Source: Pseudomonadota bacterium (lineage in GTDB: Bacteria; Pseudomonadota; Gammaproteobacteria; Burkholderiales; Burkholderiaceae_D). Taken from it: a stretch of DNA of 19,344 nucleotides. The translations under genes were made by a program, and so were the position numbers. The notes under the pieces are model-generated. The model was given only the letters and a program-made list of their open reading frames with translations, had not been told where the DNA came from and did not search any database. The DNA lies in the NCBI GenBank assembly GCA_023422955.1, contig JAFAGG010000117.1, forward strand, positions 1 through 19,344. The letters run 5' to 3'. This document shows, piece by piece, positions 5,949-14,076 of this stretch; position 1 is the stretch's first letter; each line of letters starts with the position of its first letter.

Positions 5949-7181
5949 TCAAGCGATAGGCGCAACCACTGCAGGCTGCTTCGCATCGTGGCTGATCGCC
6001 AGGTTGCGCTCCAGTTCCGCGATGCCGGACGGCAGGTCGAGATCGGCGCCTGCGAACTGCATGCTGGCGCCCAGCGCATGCAAAGTGCGGAATACATTGT
6101 GCGCACGGCTTTGCTCACCCATCTGGCCGATACGCACAATCGGCGAACCGAAGGCGCCGGAAATCTCGACGCGATACACCTTGGACATGTGCGCGCGCAC
6201 CACTTCCGAAGAAATCCCTTCCGGCACCACCACGCCCAGCACCGAATTCAGGCGCGAAGCCTCCGGCACCAGCAATTCCAGGCCCATGGCCTCTATGCCT
6301 TTTTGCAGCGCCCGGGAGCAGATTTCATGGCGCAGGAAACGCTCGGGCAGCGTCTCTTCGCATACCAGGCGCAAGGCTTCGTGCAGCGCCAGGATGCCTG
6401 ATACCGGTGCGGTGTAGTGGTAGGATTTCTGATTCCAGAACTGGTCCGCCAGTTGTGCATCCAGGCACCAGTGCGCAATCGTATGCTTGCGACTCATGAT
6501 GCGCTTCCAAGCCTTGTCGGAGAACGCCAGCAAGGACACGCCGGGAATCGACGACAAGCCTTTCTGCCCACCCGTGATCACGGCATCAACCTTCCACGCA
6601 TCCATATCCAGCGGCATGGTGCTGAGCGTACACACGGCATCGGCGATCACCATGCACTCGTATTTGTGCGCGATCTCGGCGATTTGCTGCAGGTGGCGGT
6701 TGTACACCGTATTGGACGTTTCGCCTTGCACGATGGTCAGGAATTCATACTTGCCATCTTTCAAATACGCTTCCACCGCAGCCGGATCGGCGGCTTCATT
6801 GTTGGGCACATCCATGGCCACCACTTCACCGCCAACGCGCTTGGCCATTTCTGCCATGCGGCGGCTGAACAGGCCATTGCACACTGCCAGCACGCGGCTG
6901 CCGGGATTGACCAGGTTGCAGATCGCCATTTCCATGGAAGCGGAACCGGGACCGGCCACGCCTAATACATGCTGGGAACGGGTCTGGAATACATAACGGC
7001 CCATCTCCTTGACCTGCTCAACCACCCGGTTCATGGTTTCGCCCAGGTGATTGATCACGATGGAGTTGGCATAAGCCACCTTGTGCGGAATCGGCACCGG
7101 CCCGGCGCCCATCATCAGCAAAGGTTCCTGCGGCAGGATTTGGTCAAGTGAAACAACGGCAGGCGGCTGGAATGGTTCCAT
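5949..7181 (-). CDS. Class V aminotransferase (serine/alanine-glyoxylate aminotransferase type)
   Basis: This is a PLP-dependent fold-type I enzyme of class V. The closest functional group I recognise is alanine-glyoxylate or serine-glyoxylate aminotransferase, which interconverts glyoxylate and glycine with alanine or serine. The 410-residue product contains MGAGPVPIPHKV (about 24-35), GVAGPGSASMEMAI (74-87), IADAVCTLSTMP with the cofactor Asp181, and TGGQKGLSSIPGVSLLAFS with the PLP lysine at residue 207. The start at 7181 follows AAAGGA at a good distance on the - strand. The frame stays open 61 codons further upstream, but that part shows no family similarity and lies in the divergent intergenic region. 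Related enzymes include pyridoxamine-pyruvate transaminase, so the substrate is not settled. It is a single-gene unit, convergent with the small gene and divergent from miaB. Confidence 0.85.
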   Translation of the reverse strand: MEPFQPPAVVSLDQILPQEPLLMMGAGPVPIPHKVAYANSIVINHLGETMNRVVEQVKEMGRYVFQTRSQHVLGVAGPGSASMEMAICNLVNPGSRVLAVCNGLFSRRMAEMAKRVGGEVVAMDVPNNEAADPAAVEAYLKDGKYEFLTIVQGETSNTVYNRHLQQIAEIAHKYECMVIADAVCTLSTMPLDMDAWKVDAVITGGQKGLSSIPGVSLLAFSDKAWKRIMSRKHTIAHWCLDAQLADQFWNQKSYHYTAPVSGILALHEALRLVCEETLPERFLRHEICSRALQKGIEAMGLELLVPEASRLNSVLGVVVPEGISSEVVRAHMSKVYRVEISGAFGSPIVRIGQMGEQSRAHNVFRTLHALGASMQFAGADLDLPSGIAELERNLAISHDAKQPAVVAPIA

Positions 7182-7335
7182 CAAAAAACATCCTTTGAAA
7201 AGGGAGAGCGAGCTGGGTAGCTGGATTTTCAAGCGGGGGAAGGAAGCATTCTGCGCTGCAGCCTGCTGCGGCCGTGATGGCCTAACTGATAAAAACAGGC
7301 GAAACAAGCATGAAAATCGGACCTTTGCGAGGCGC

Positions 7336-7358
7336 AAACTCCCTGTAACAGGGCCTTT
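7336..7358. promoter_or_regulatory. Palindrome CCCTGTaACAGGG, possible operator
   Basis: CCCTGT (7341-7346) and ACAGGG (7348-7353) are perfect arms around a single A. After two unmatched bases on each side the symmetry resumes (AAA at 7336-7338, TTT at 7356-7358). A compact, odd-centred dyad in a divergent intergenic region suits a dimeric regulator controlling the aminotransferase gene, miaB or both. It has no T-run, so it is not a terminator. No regulator gene is adjacent. Confidence 0.35.
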
Positions 7359-7364
7359 TGCCAC

Positions 7365-7393
7365 ACTTTCCGGGCTTGGCTGCGTGATATGAT
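7365..7393 (+). promoter_or_regulatory. Weak candidate promoter for miaB
   Basis: TATGAT (7388-7393) is a good -10 match. The best upstream partner is CTTTCC/ACTTTC at 16-17 nt spacing, a poor -35. Transcription from here would give a ~185-nt miaB leader. No better + strand promoter was seen closer to miaB. Confidence 0.3.
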
Positions 7394-7585
7394 AGCTGAC
7401 TTTGAAAAAAGATAGCAGCTTGTCCTGAAATGCTGGACAGAATCGCCGCAGTCAGTACTGGACCGCAGGAAAAAGTGCCAAAGATGCACGTTTTTCCAGA
7501 TCCCCCGCTTGCTGCTATCCGGGCCGTATTCCCTGGCCTTCCTCCCGGGCGCGTCCGTCCAGGAGCCTGATCTCCGCTTGAAGCC

Positions 7586-8926
7586 ATGCAGAAAAAAGTC
7601 TTTATCAAAACCTTCGGCTGCCAGATGAACGAGTACGACTCGGACAAGATGGTTGACGTCCTGAACGCCGCCGAGGGTTTCATCAAAACCGACACGCCGG
7701 AAGATGCCGACGTGGTATTGCTGAACACCTGTTCGGTGCGCGAGAAGGCGCAGGAAAAAGTATTTTCCGACCTGGGCCGCCTGCGCGAACTGAAAGAGCA
7801 ACGTCCCGGCATGGTGATCGGTGTCGGCGGCTGCGTCGCGTCGCAGGAAGGCGATGCCATCATCCAGCGCGCGCCGTATGTGGATGTCGTCTTCGGTCCG
7901 CAAACCCTGCACCGCCTGCCGGATCTGCTACAGAAGCGCCGCAACAGCGGTCATTCGCAAGTCGACATCAGCTTTCCCGAAATCGAAAAGTTCGACCACC
8001 TACCTCCGGCTCGCGTGGAAGGCGGCAGCGCCTATGTTTCCATCATGGAAGGCTGCAGCAAGTATTGCAGCTATTGCGTGGTGCCGTACACGCGTGGCGA
8101 GGAAGTATCGCGCCGCTTCGAAGACGTGCTGACCGAAGTCGCCGGTCTGGCGGCACAGGGCGTGAAGGAAATCACGCTGCTGGGCCAGAATGTGAATGCC
8201 TATCGCGGCGTGATGGCCGATGGCGAGATTGCAGACTTTGCCCTGCTGATCGAATACATCGCGGAAATCGACAGCATCGAGCGCATCCGCTTCGTGACCA
8301 GTCATCCCAAGGAATTCACGCAGCGCCTGATCGACGCCTACGCAAAGATCCCCAAGCTGGTCAACCATCTCTACCTGCCGGTGCAGCATGGTTCGGACAA
8401 GATACTGATGGCGATGAAGCGCGGCTATACCGCGCTGGAATACAAATCCATCATCCGTCGCCTGCGCGAAGTGCGACCCGACATCATGATTTCTTCCGAC
8501 TTCATTGTCGGCTTTCCGGGAGAAACCGAGACGGATTTCGAAGCCATGGTCAAACTGGTGGAAGAGATTGATTTCGATGTCAGTTACAGCTTCATTTTCA
8601 GTCCGCGCCCCGGCACGCCCGCCGCCACCCTGGCCGACGATACGCCGCTTGAAGTTAAGCAACAGCGGCTGGCGCGCTTCCAGGCGCTGCTGAATGAAAA
8701 GGTCAAACGCCACGGTGAAGCGATGGTAGGAACCGTACAAAGCATCATGGTGGAAGGCCCGTCGCGCAAGAATCCCAGCGAACTGCAGGGCCGCACCGAG
8801 AGCAATCGCGTGGTGAACTTCGACGGCGGACCGAACGCTTCGCGCCTGATCGGTCAAATACTGGATGCGCGCATTACGCAAGCCTATCAGACCTCACTGC
8901 GCGGCGAGCTCGTCATCACATCGTAG
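7586..8926 (+). CDS. miaB: MiaB, tRNA-2-methylthio-N6-isopentenyladenosine synthase
   Basis: MiaB is a radical-SAM methylthiotransferase that adds a methylthio group to i6A37 of tRNAs reading UNN codons. The 446-residue product has an N-terminal UPF0004 domain with the three auxiliary-cluster cysteines Cys12 (TFGCQMNEYDSD), Cys49 (LLNTCSVREKA) and Cys83 (GVGGCVASQEGD). Next is the radical-SAM domain with the CxxxCxxC motif at Cys157, Cys161 and Cys164 (EGCSKYCSYCVVPYTRG), and then a C-terminal TRAM domain from about residue 380. Starting TFGCQMN and carrying VVPYTRG identify MiaB rather than RimO or MtaB. It begins the miaB-phoH-ybeY-corC-lnt block found across proteobacteria. The ribosome site is weak. 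Confidence 0.97.
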   Translation: MQKKVFIKTFGCQMNEYDSDKMVDVLNAAEGFIKTDTPEDADVVLLNTCSVREKAQEKVFSDLGRLRELKEQRPGMVIGVGGCVASQEGDAIIQRAPYVDVVFGPQTLHRLPDLLQKRRNSGHSQVDISFPEIEKFDHLPPARVEGGSAYVSIMEGCSKYCSYCVVPYTRGEEVSRRFEDVLTEVAGLAAQGVKEITLLGQNVNAYRGVMADGEIADFALLIEYIAEIDSIERIRFVTSHPKEFTQRLIDAYAKIPKLVNHLYLPVQHGSDKILMAMKRGYTALEYKSIIRRLREVRPDIMISSDFIVGFPGETETDFEAMVKLVEEIDFDVSYSFIFSPRPGTPAATLADDTPLEVKQQRLARFQALLNEKVKRHGEAMVGTVQSIMVEGPSRKNPSELQGRTESNRVVNFDGGPNASRLIGQILDARITQAYQTSLRGELVITS

Positions 8927-8970
8927 TGCCTGTCCTCATCAACTACTAGCCAGCCATACTCGTCGACAAT

Positions 8971-9969
8971 TTGAAAACCAAAGCCCCCGCAGTATCCCTG
9001 CACTTCATCCCCGAACCCCTGGATAACACACGGCTCGCCCATCTGTGCGGGCCGATGGATGAAAACCTGCGCCAGATTTCCGCCGCGCTGGATATCACGC
9101 TGTTTCGGCGCGGAGAAAGATTCATTGCCAGCGGTGCCAATGCCCAGCAGGCGATTGCCCTGCTGGAAAGGTTTTACCAACAGGCTGAAAAGCCGGTCAA
9201 CATCGAAGACGTTCAGCTGGCCATCGTAGAGACGCGCGCGAACAAGACCGTTGCCGCACAAGAAACGGAAAATGAAGCCGCTGCGGAAACCATGCCGGGC
9301 AAGGATGAAAGCCCGATCCTGAAAACCCGGCGCAGCGATTTACGCGGGCGCACGCCGCATCAGAATCAGTATCTGAGATCCATACTGGAAAACGACGTGA
9401 CTTTCGGCGTCGGCCCGGCCGGCACCGGCAAGACTTATCTGGCGGTCGCCTGCGCGGTCGATGCGCTGGAGCGCGATGCCGTCAAGCGCATCATCCTGAC
9501 GCGCCCGGCCGTGGAAGCCGGCGAGCGGCTCGGCTTTCTGCCGGGCGACCTGACTCAGAAAGTCGATCCCTATCTGCGCCCGCTGTACGATGCCTTGTAC
9601 GATTTGCTGGGCTTCGACCGTGTGCAGAAATTGTTCGAGAAACAAGTGATCGAGATTGCGCCGCTGGCTTACATGCGCGGCCGCACGCTGAACCACTCCT
9701 TCATCATTCTCGATGAGGCGCAAAACACCACGCCGGAACAGATGAAAATGTTCCTGACGCGCATAGGCTTCGGCAGCAAGGCCGTGGTCACCGGCGACGT
9801 CACGCAGATCGACTTGCAGCGCACGCAGAAAAGCGGCCTGGTCGATGCGGTGCAAGTGCTGCAAAAAATACGCGGCATTGCCTTCACGCATTTCACCAGC
9901 GCCGACGTTGTACGCCATCCGCTGGTCGCCCGCATTGTCGATGCCTATGAAGCCGCCAGTAAAAAATAA
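8971..9969 (+). CDS. phoH: PhoH-like ATPase (YbeZ)
   Basis: PhoH-like proteins of the YbeZ type are predicted RNA-associated P-loop ATPases working with YbeY in rRNA maturation and RNA quality control. The 332-residue product has an N-terminal ~100-residue region with LHFIPEPLDNTRLAHLCGP, a Walker A GPAGTGKT at 148-155, Walker B FIILDEAQN at 244-252 and the sensor TGDVTQIDL at 274-282. I take the TTG at 8971 as start: the frame has a stop at 8947-8949, no ATG or GTG lies between, and family-like sequence begins within ten residues. The next ATG, at 9055, would remove conserved residues. No clear Shine-Dalgarno sequence precedes the TTG, so expression may be low. The 3' end overlaps ybeY. Confidence 0.92.
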   Translation: MKTKAPAVSLHFIPEPLDNTRLAHLCGPMDENLRQISAALDITLFRRGERFIASGANAQQAIALLERFYQQAEKPVNIEDVQLAIVETRANKTVAAQETENEAAAETMPGKDESPILKTRRSDLRGRTPHQNQYLRSILENDVTFGVGPAGTGKTYLAVACAVDALERDAVKRIILTRPAVEAGERLGFLPGDLTQKVDPYLRPLYDALYDLLGFDRVQKLFEKQVIEIAPLAYMRGRTLNHSFIILDEAQNTTPEQMKMFLTRIGFGSKAVVTGDVTQIDLQRTQKSGLVDAVQVLQKIRGIAFTHFTSADVVRHPLVARIVDAYEAASKK

Positions 9970-10411
9970 ACTCTCGCTGGCGGTGCAGTATGCAGACCCG
10001 CGCCTGAAGGAACAACTCCCCCGCCCCGCCTTGCGCCGCTGGGTGCAGGCCGCCTTGTTTGCACCGGCCGAACTGACCGTGCGTTTTGTCGATGCCGACG
10101 AAGGACAGATCCTGAACCGCGATTATCGCAACAAGGATTACGCCACCAACGTGCTGACTTTCGCCTATACAGAAGACGAGGACGCGGAAATCACGCAGGC
10201 CGACCTTATCCTGTGCACCGATGTGCTGCTGCGCGAAGCGCAGGAACAGTGCATCACGGTAGAAGCGCATGCTGCCCACCTGGTCGTGCATGGCGTGCTG
10301 CATGCGCAAGGTTACGATCACGAAACCGACGAAGAAGCTTTGGAAATGGAACAACTGGAAACGGAAATTCTGGCAACACTGGGCTTTCCCGATCCTTATG
10401 CCTCCAGATAA
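9947..10411 (+). CDS. ybeY: YbeY, metal-dependent endoribonuclease in rRNA maturation
   Basis: YbeY is a single-strand-specific RNase needed for 16S rRNA 3'-end maturation and ribosome quality control. The 154-residue product ends in the zinc-binding signature HGVLHAQGYDH, giving His115, His119 and His125. It also has the conserved NxxYRNKDYATNVLTF segment (about 57-72) and the ADLILC strand. Length matches the family's ~155 residues. In-frame ATGs at 9941 and 9947 are both plausible starts; longer readings beginning at 9845 would be only phoH sequence in another frame. Both starts lie inside the end of phoH (overlap 23-29 nt), indicating translational coupling, as expected for partners. Confidence 0.94.
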   Translation: MKPPVKNKLSLAVQYADPRLKEQLPRPALRRWVQAALFAPAELTVRFVDADEGQILNRDYRNKDYATNVLTFAYTEDEDAEITQADLILCTDVLLREAQEQCITVEAHAAHLVVHGVLHAQGYDHETDEEALEMEQLETEILATLGFPDPYASR

Positions 10412-10497
10412 TTCCCCGCATCGGCGCGCTGTAACCGTGCATAGGCTTGCACTTGCTCAGATGCGATTTCGGCATGGATTTAGGCCGCTGCCGCTAT

Positions 10498-10526
10498 TTG
10501 TTGTATCCTATACCTGTCTGTAACTA
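10498..10526 (+). promoter_or_regulatory. Weak candidate promoter before corC
   Basis: TTGTTG (10498-10503) and TAACTA (10521-10526) are 17 nt apart in the 129-nt ybeY-corC gap. This gap is large for the block, which makes an internal promoter likely, but the -10 match is modest and the start would be only ~8 nt before the ATG at 10541. Confidence 0.25.
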
Positions 10527-10540
10527 CGGCATTTCGCCAT

Positions 10541-11437
10541 ATGCAAGATCAATCTGGCAGTTATCGCACTGCTGACATAAAGCCGCACCGTTCCCTGTTT
10601 GAACGTCTGACTGCGCTGATTTCCCCCGAGCCTGAGAACCGCGCCGAATTGCTGGCCCTCCTTCAGGATGCGCACGCGCGCAATCTGATCGATGCCGATG
10701 CCTTGTCCATGATCGAAGGCGTGTTCCAGGTGTCGGAACTGGTGGCGCGCGACATCATGATTCCGCGTTCCAGGGTAGACATGATCGACATCACCAAGCC
10801 TATCGAAGAATGGATGCCGATGGTGCTGGAGACCGCGCACTCGCGCTTTCCAGCCATCGAAGGCGAACGCGACAAAGTGGTCGGCATTCTGCTGGCCAAG
10901 GATTTGCTGCGCTACTACGCGCAGGAATCCTTCAATGTGAGCGACATGCTGCGCCCCGTTGTCTTCATCCCGGAATCCAAGCCCCTGAATGTGCTGCTGC
11001 GCGATTTCCGCTCCAACCACAACCACATGGCCATCGTGGTCGATGAGTATGGCGGCGTCGCCGGCATCGTCACGATCGAAGACGTGCTGGAGCAGATTGT
11101 CGGCGAAATCGAAGATGAATACGATTTCGACGAAGCGGAAGACAATATCCTGAAAATCGCCGATGGCCTGCAGGGCCCGCGGTGGCGCGTGCGTGCGCTG
11201 ACGGAGATCGAACAGTTCAATGAAGTGTTCGGCACCGAATTTGAGGATGAAGATTTCGACACCCTGGGCGGCCTGGTAGGCTGCCATCTTGGACGCGTTC
11301 CCCGCAAGGGCGACAGCTTCGAAATCGGCAATCTTCAATTCTCGGTACTGCGCGCAGACGCCCGCCAGGTGCACATGGTCCTGGTGGAACAATTGCCGGA
11401 GCCGGAGCCGCCGGCAGAGAACACTACTGAAGAATAA
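10541..11437 (+). CDS. corC: CorC/HlyC family CBS-domain protein (YbeX)
   Basis: CorC-family proteins are associated with Mg2+/Co2+ efflux and, as YbeX, with ribosome metabolism. The 298-residue product is soluble: this is the short YbeX form without the N-terminal membrane DUF21 domain of longer CorB-like proteins. Two CBS domains occupy about residues 68-130 (VARDIMIPRSRVDMID at the start) and 135-193 (HMAIVVDEYGGVAGIVTIED). A transporter-associated CorC_HlyC domain follows at about 205-288. An acidic stretch (EIEDEYDFDEAED, 189-201) links them and the protein ends in a Glu/Pro-rich tail. The ATG at 10541 lacks a clear ribosome site. It lies between ybeY and lnt as in many proteobacteria. 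Confidence 0.93.
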   Translation: MQDQSGSYRTADIKPHRSLFERLTALISPEPENRAELLALLQDAHARNLIDADALSMIEGVFQVSELVARDIMIPRSRVDMIDITKPIEEWMPMVLETAHSRFPAIEGERDKVVGILLAKDLLRYYAQESFNVSDMLRPVVFIPESKPLNVLLRDFRSNHNHMAIVVDEYGGVAGIVTIEDVLEQIVGEIEDEYDFDEAEDNILKIADGLQGPRWRVRALTEIEQFNEVFGTEFEDEDFDTLGGLVGCHLGRVPRKGDSFEIGNLQFSVLRADARQVHMVLVEQLPEPEPPAENTTEE

Positions 11438-11448
11438 GTCGCTGTTAC

Positions 11449-11485
11449 CGAGGCTGCGCTGATGCGCCGGGCAGCCTCGCCCCTT
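11449..11485 (+). terminator. Terminator or attenuator between corC and lnt
   Basis: CGAGGCTGC (11449-11457) and GCAGCCTCG (11471-11479) form a perfect 9-bp stem around a 13-nt loop. CCCC and a run of five T follow at once. Because lnt starts only 29 nt later in the same direction, it may reduce rather than stop read-through into lnt. Confidence 0.7.
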
Positions 11486-11513
11486 TTTCTCCATTCCACC
11501 CAACCATAACGAC

Positions 11514-13043
11514 GTGACCCTCGCCGCTTCCCGTTCCTTGCTGCATCGCTGGGCTCCGCTATTCGCGTTTGCGGCAGGCAGCCTCACCGTCCTGTCGTTT
11601 GCGCCTTTCGGCTTGTGGCCGATACAGGTGGCAACGCTGGCCTTCGTGTTCTGGCTGGTGCTGCGCCAGGATTCGATGCGGCTCAGTCTTTTCATCGGCT
11701 GGGCTTACGGCGCAGGCTGGGCTATCTTCGGCGTGTACTGGCTCTACATCAGCATGCATCACTACGGCGGCATGCCGGCCTGGATGGCGGCGCTGGCCGT
11801 GCTGGTGCTGGGCGCGGTGCTGGGCATCTATACCGCGCTGGCGATGGGTGTCGCGGCCTGGTTCAAGCGGCGCGGCGCTACGCCCGCGCTGCTCTTGCTT
11901 GCGATCCTGCCGGCAGCGTGGATGCTGAATGAATGGCTGCGCGGCTGGATGTTCACCGGCTTTCCCTGGCTGGTTTCCGGTTATGCGCATACGGCCAACG
12001 CGCTTTCCGGTTATGCGCCCGTGGTCGGTGTGTACGGCATAGGCTGGCTGGCCGCGCTGCTGGCAGGCAGCTTGGTGCTGCTGCAGGCTCGCCGCTCCAT
12101 GCTGTTCGTGCTGGTGATCATCCTCGGCGTCGGCGCGGGCTTGCGCACGGTGGGCTGGACCGCGCCGCACGGCGAACCGATCTCGGTGCGGCTATTGCAG
12201 GGCAACATTGCGCAGGAGATGAAGTTCGAGATCGATACCATCAGCGATACGCTGGCGCTGTATTACCAGATGATCAGCGAGCAGCCGGCCGACCTGATTG
12301 CCACGCCCGAAACCGCCCTGCCGCTGCTCTCCCACCAGTTGCCGCCGAATTACCTGCCGCAACTGCAAGCATTCGCGCAGCAGTCCGGCAGCCAGGTGGT
12401 GCTGGGCCTGCCGATCAGCGACGGCCCGGCGCAATATGCCAACAGCGTGATCGGACTGAGTGCCGATCTAGCCGCCGAACCCTACCGCTACGACAAGCAT
12501 CACCTGGTGCCTTTCGGCGAATTCATTCCGCCGGGCGCGCGCTGGTTCGTCGAGATGATGAATATCCCGCTGGGCGACTTCACGCGCGGCGACGTGCTGC
12601 AGGCGCCCTTTGCCGTCAAGGGCCAGTGGCTGATGCCCAACATCTGCTATGAAGACTTGTTCGGCGAAGAGATTGCGAACCAGCTTGCCGCCGCCATCTT
12701 CAACGACCAGCCGCAACCGACGATACTGCTGAACATGTCCAATATCGCCTGGTTCGGCAATACGATCGCGCTGCCTCAGCATTTGCAGATTTCACAGATG
12801 CGCGCACTGGAAATGCGCCGCCCCATGCTGCGCGCAACCAATAGCGGCACGACTGCGGTGATCGATGCGCGAGGCAAGGTGGTCCAGGCGCTGGAGCCTT
12901 ATACACGGGGCAGCCTGGATGCCACGGTGCAGGGCCATAGCGGCTGGACGCCTTACATCCTGTATGGCAATACGCTGGTGGTAGCGCTGGCGCTGCTGCT
13001 TTTCGCCGGCCTTCTTTTTGCGCTGCGCAAAAAGGCTGCATGA
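11514..13043 (+). CDS. lnt: Lnt, apolipoprotein N-acyltransferase
   Basis: Lnt is an inner-membrane enzyme that N-acylates the lipid-modified N-terminal cysteine of apolipoproteins, the last step of lipoprotein maturation. The 509-residue product has about six N-terminal membrane segments (residues ~12-215), a periplasmic nitrilase-like domain (~222-475) and a final membrane helix (~480-503). The catalytic triad is visible: Glu266 (ATPETALPLL), Lys328 (YDKHHLVPFGEF) and Cys378 (NICYEDLFGEE), matching E267, K335 and C387 of E. coli. I accept the GTG at 11514, which places the first helix correctly, although no clear Shine-Dalgarno sequence precedes it. The 76-nt gap from corC contains a hairpin with T-run. 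Confidence 0.96.
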   Translation: MTLAASRSLLHRWAPLFAFAAGSLTVLSFAPFGLWPIQVATLAFVFWLVLRQDSMRLSLFIGWAYGAGWAIFGVYWLYISMHHYGGMPAWMAALAVLVLGAVLGIYTALAMGVAAWFKRRGATPALLLLAILPAAWMLNEWLRGWMFTGFPWLVSGYAHTANALSGYAPVVGVYGIGWLAALLAGSLVLLQARRSMLFVLVIILGVGAGLRTVGWTAPHGEPISVRLLQGNIAQEMKFEIDTISDTLALYYQMISEQPADLIATPETALPLLSHQLPPNYLPQLQAFAQQSGSQVVLGLPISDGPAQYANSVIGLSADLAAEPYRYDKHHLVPFGEFIPPGARWFVEMMNIPLGDFTRGDVLQAPFAVKGQWLMPNICYEDLFGEEIANQLAAAIFNDQPQPTILLNMSNIAWFGNTIALPQHLQISQMRALEMRRPMLRATNSGTTAVIDARGKVVQALEPYTRGSLDATVQGHSGWTPYILYGNTLVVALALLLFAGLLFALRKKAA

Positions 13044-13086
13044 GTACCTTGAGCATCTTGAGCAGTCTGGGACGCTGAAAACCCGC

Positions 13087-13092
13087 TAAAAT
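13087..13092 (+). promoter_or_regulatory. Candidate -10 element of the glyQS promoter
   Basis: TAAAAT lies 60 nt before the glyQ ATG in the 109-nt lnt-glyQ gap. No good -35 is at 16-18 nt. A tandem TTGAGCA repeat at about 13049-13064 lies too far upstream (spacing 23 nt or more). I see no T-box leader. Confidence 0.35.
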
Positions 13093-13152
13093 CCACGTTT
13101 TGCAATCTGCTTGCCCCGCAAGCCATTCGCGCTCGACAAGGGCAATCCACAC

Positions 13153-14076
13153 ATGCTGACATTTCAACAAATCATACTCACGCTGCAGAAGTACTGGGAC
13201 GCACAAGGATGCGCGCTGCTGCAGCCTTACGACATGGAAGTCGGCGCCGGCACTTCGCATACCGCGACCTTCCTGCGCGCGATCGGCCCCGAACCGTGGC
13301 GCGCCGCTTACGTGCAGCCTTCGCGCCGCCCCAAGGATGGCCGCTACGGCGAGAATCCGAACCGCCTGCAGCACTACTATCAATACCAGGTCGTGCTGAA
13401 ACCTGCGCCCGCCAATATCCTGGATCTGTATTTGGGTTCGCTTACCGCGCTGGGCTTCGATCTAAAATCCAACGATATCCGCTTCGTCGAGGATGACTGG
13501 GAAAACCCGACTCTGGGCGCGTGGGGGCTGGGCTGGGAAGTCTGGCTGAACGGCATGGAAGTCACGCAGTTCACCTACTTCCAGCAAGTCGGCGGCATCA
13601 ACTGCAAGCCGATCACCGGCGAAATCACTTATGGCTTGGAACGCCTGGCGATGTATTTGCAGGGCGTGGACAATGTGTATGACCTGAAGTGGACGGAAAA
13701 TCTGTCCTACGGCGACGTCTACAAGCAGAATGAAGTCGAGCAATCGACCTACAACTTCGAACACAGCGATGCTGACTTCCTGTTCACCGCCTTCGGCGCG
13801 CATGAAAAGCAGGCGCTCTACCTGATAGAACAAAAGCTGGCGCTGCCGGCCTATGAGCAGGTATTGAAAGCCGCGCACACCTTCAACCTGCTGGATGCGC
13901 GCGGTGCGATTTCCGTCACCGAACGCGCTGCCTATATCGGCCGCATTCGCAACATGGCGCGCAGCGTGGCCAGGAGTTATCTCGACAGCCGCGCCCGCCT
14001 CGGTTTCCCGATGGCCCAACCCGCACATGCCGCCGAAGTGCTGGCACAACTCGAGAAGGAAGCGGCATCAGCATGA
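13153..14076 (+). CDS. glyQ: Glycyl-tRNA synthetase alpha subunit
   Basis: GlyQ is the catalytic subunit of the bacterial heterotetrameric glycyl-tRNA synthetase and charges tRNA-Gly with glycine. The 307-residue product contains the strongly conserved blocks DMEVGAGTSHTATFLR, YVQPSRRPKDGRYGENPNRL, NPTLGAWGLGWEVWLNGMEV and ITGEITYGLERLAMY, and a helical C-terminal part with FNLLDARGAISVTER. E. coli GlyQ has 303 residues. The ATG at 13153 is chosen because the family begins a few residues before TFQQIILTLQKYW; the TTG at 13111 would add 14 unrelated residues. The stop overlaps the glyS start as ATGA, so the two subunits are made by coupled translation. Confidence 0.97.
   Translation: MLTFQQIILTLQKYWDAQGCALLQPYDMEVGAGTSHTATFLRAIGPEPWRAAYVQPSRRPKDGRYGENPNRLQHYYQYQVVLKPAPANILDLYLGSLTALGFDLKSNDIRFVEDDWENPTLGAWGLGWEVWLNGMEVTQFTYFQQVGGINCKPITGEITYGLERLAMYLQGVDNVYDLKWTENLSYGDVYKQNEVEQSTYNFEHSDADFLFTAFGAHEKQALYLIEQKLALPAYEQVLKAAHTFNLLDARGAISVTERAAYIGRIRNMARSVARSYLDSRARLGFPMAQPAHAAEVLAQLEKEAASA

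Larger units (their letters stand above)
7182..7585. other. 404-nt divergent intergenic region between the aminotransferase gene and miaB
   Basis: No gene is supported here on either strand. The half near the aminotransferase gene carries its ribosome site and a ~60-codon open extension of its frame without family similarity. The middle holds a palindrome (7341-7353) and a TATGAT box (7388-7393). The miaB-proximal ~190 nt would be an unusually long leader for miaB. I looked for glycine-riboswitch-like features upstream of the aminotransferase gene and saw none I could defend. Confidence 0.6.

Noticed and set aside
6990..7320. Glycine riboswitch upstream of the glyoxylate-type aminotransferase gene
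   Set aside because: Plausible on function, but the - strand leader lacks the conserved paired-aptamer core that I would need to see.
13049..13067. Tandem TTGAGCA repeat after lnt as an operator or -35 pair
   Set aside because: Two short copies only, partly within the end of a gene junction, and too far from TAAAAT at 13087 for a -35.
13044..13152. T-box leader before glyQS
   Set aside because: The 109-nt gap has no specifier loop or T-box motif, and proteobacterial glyQS genes normally lack one.
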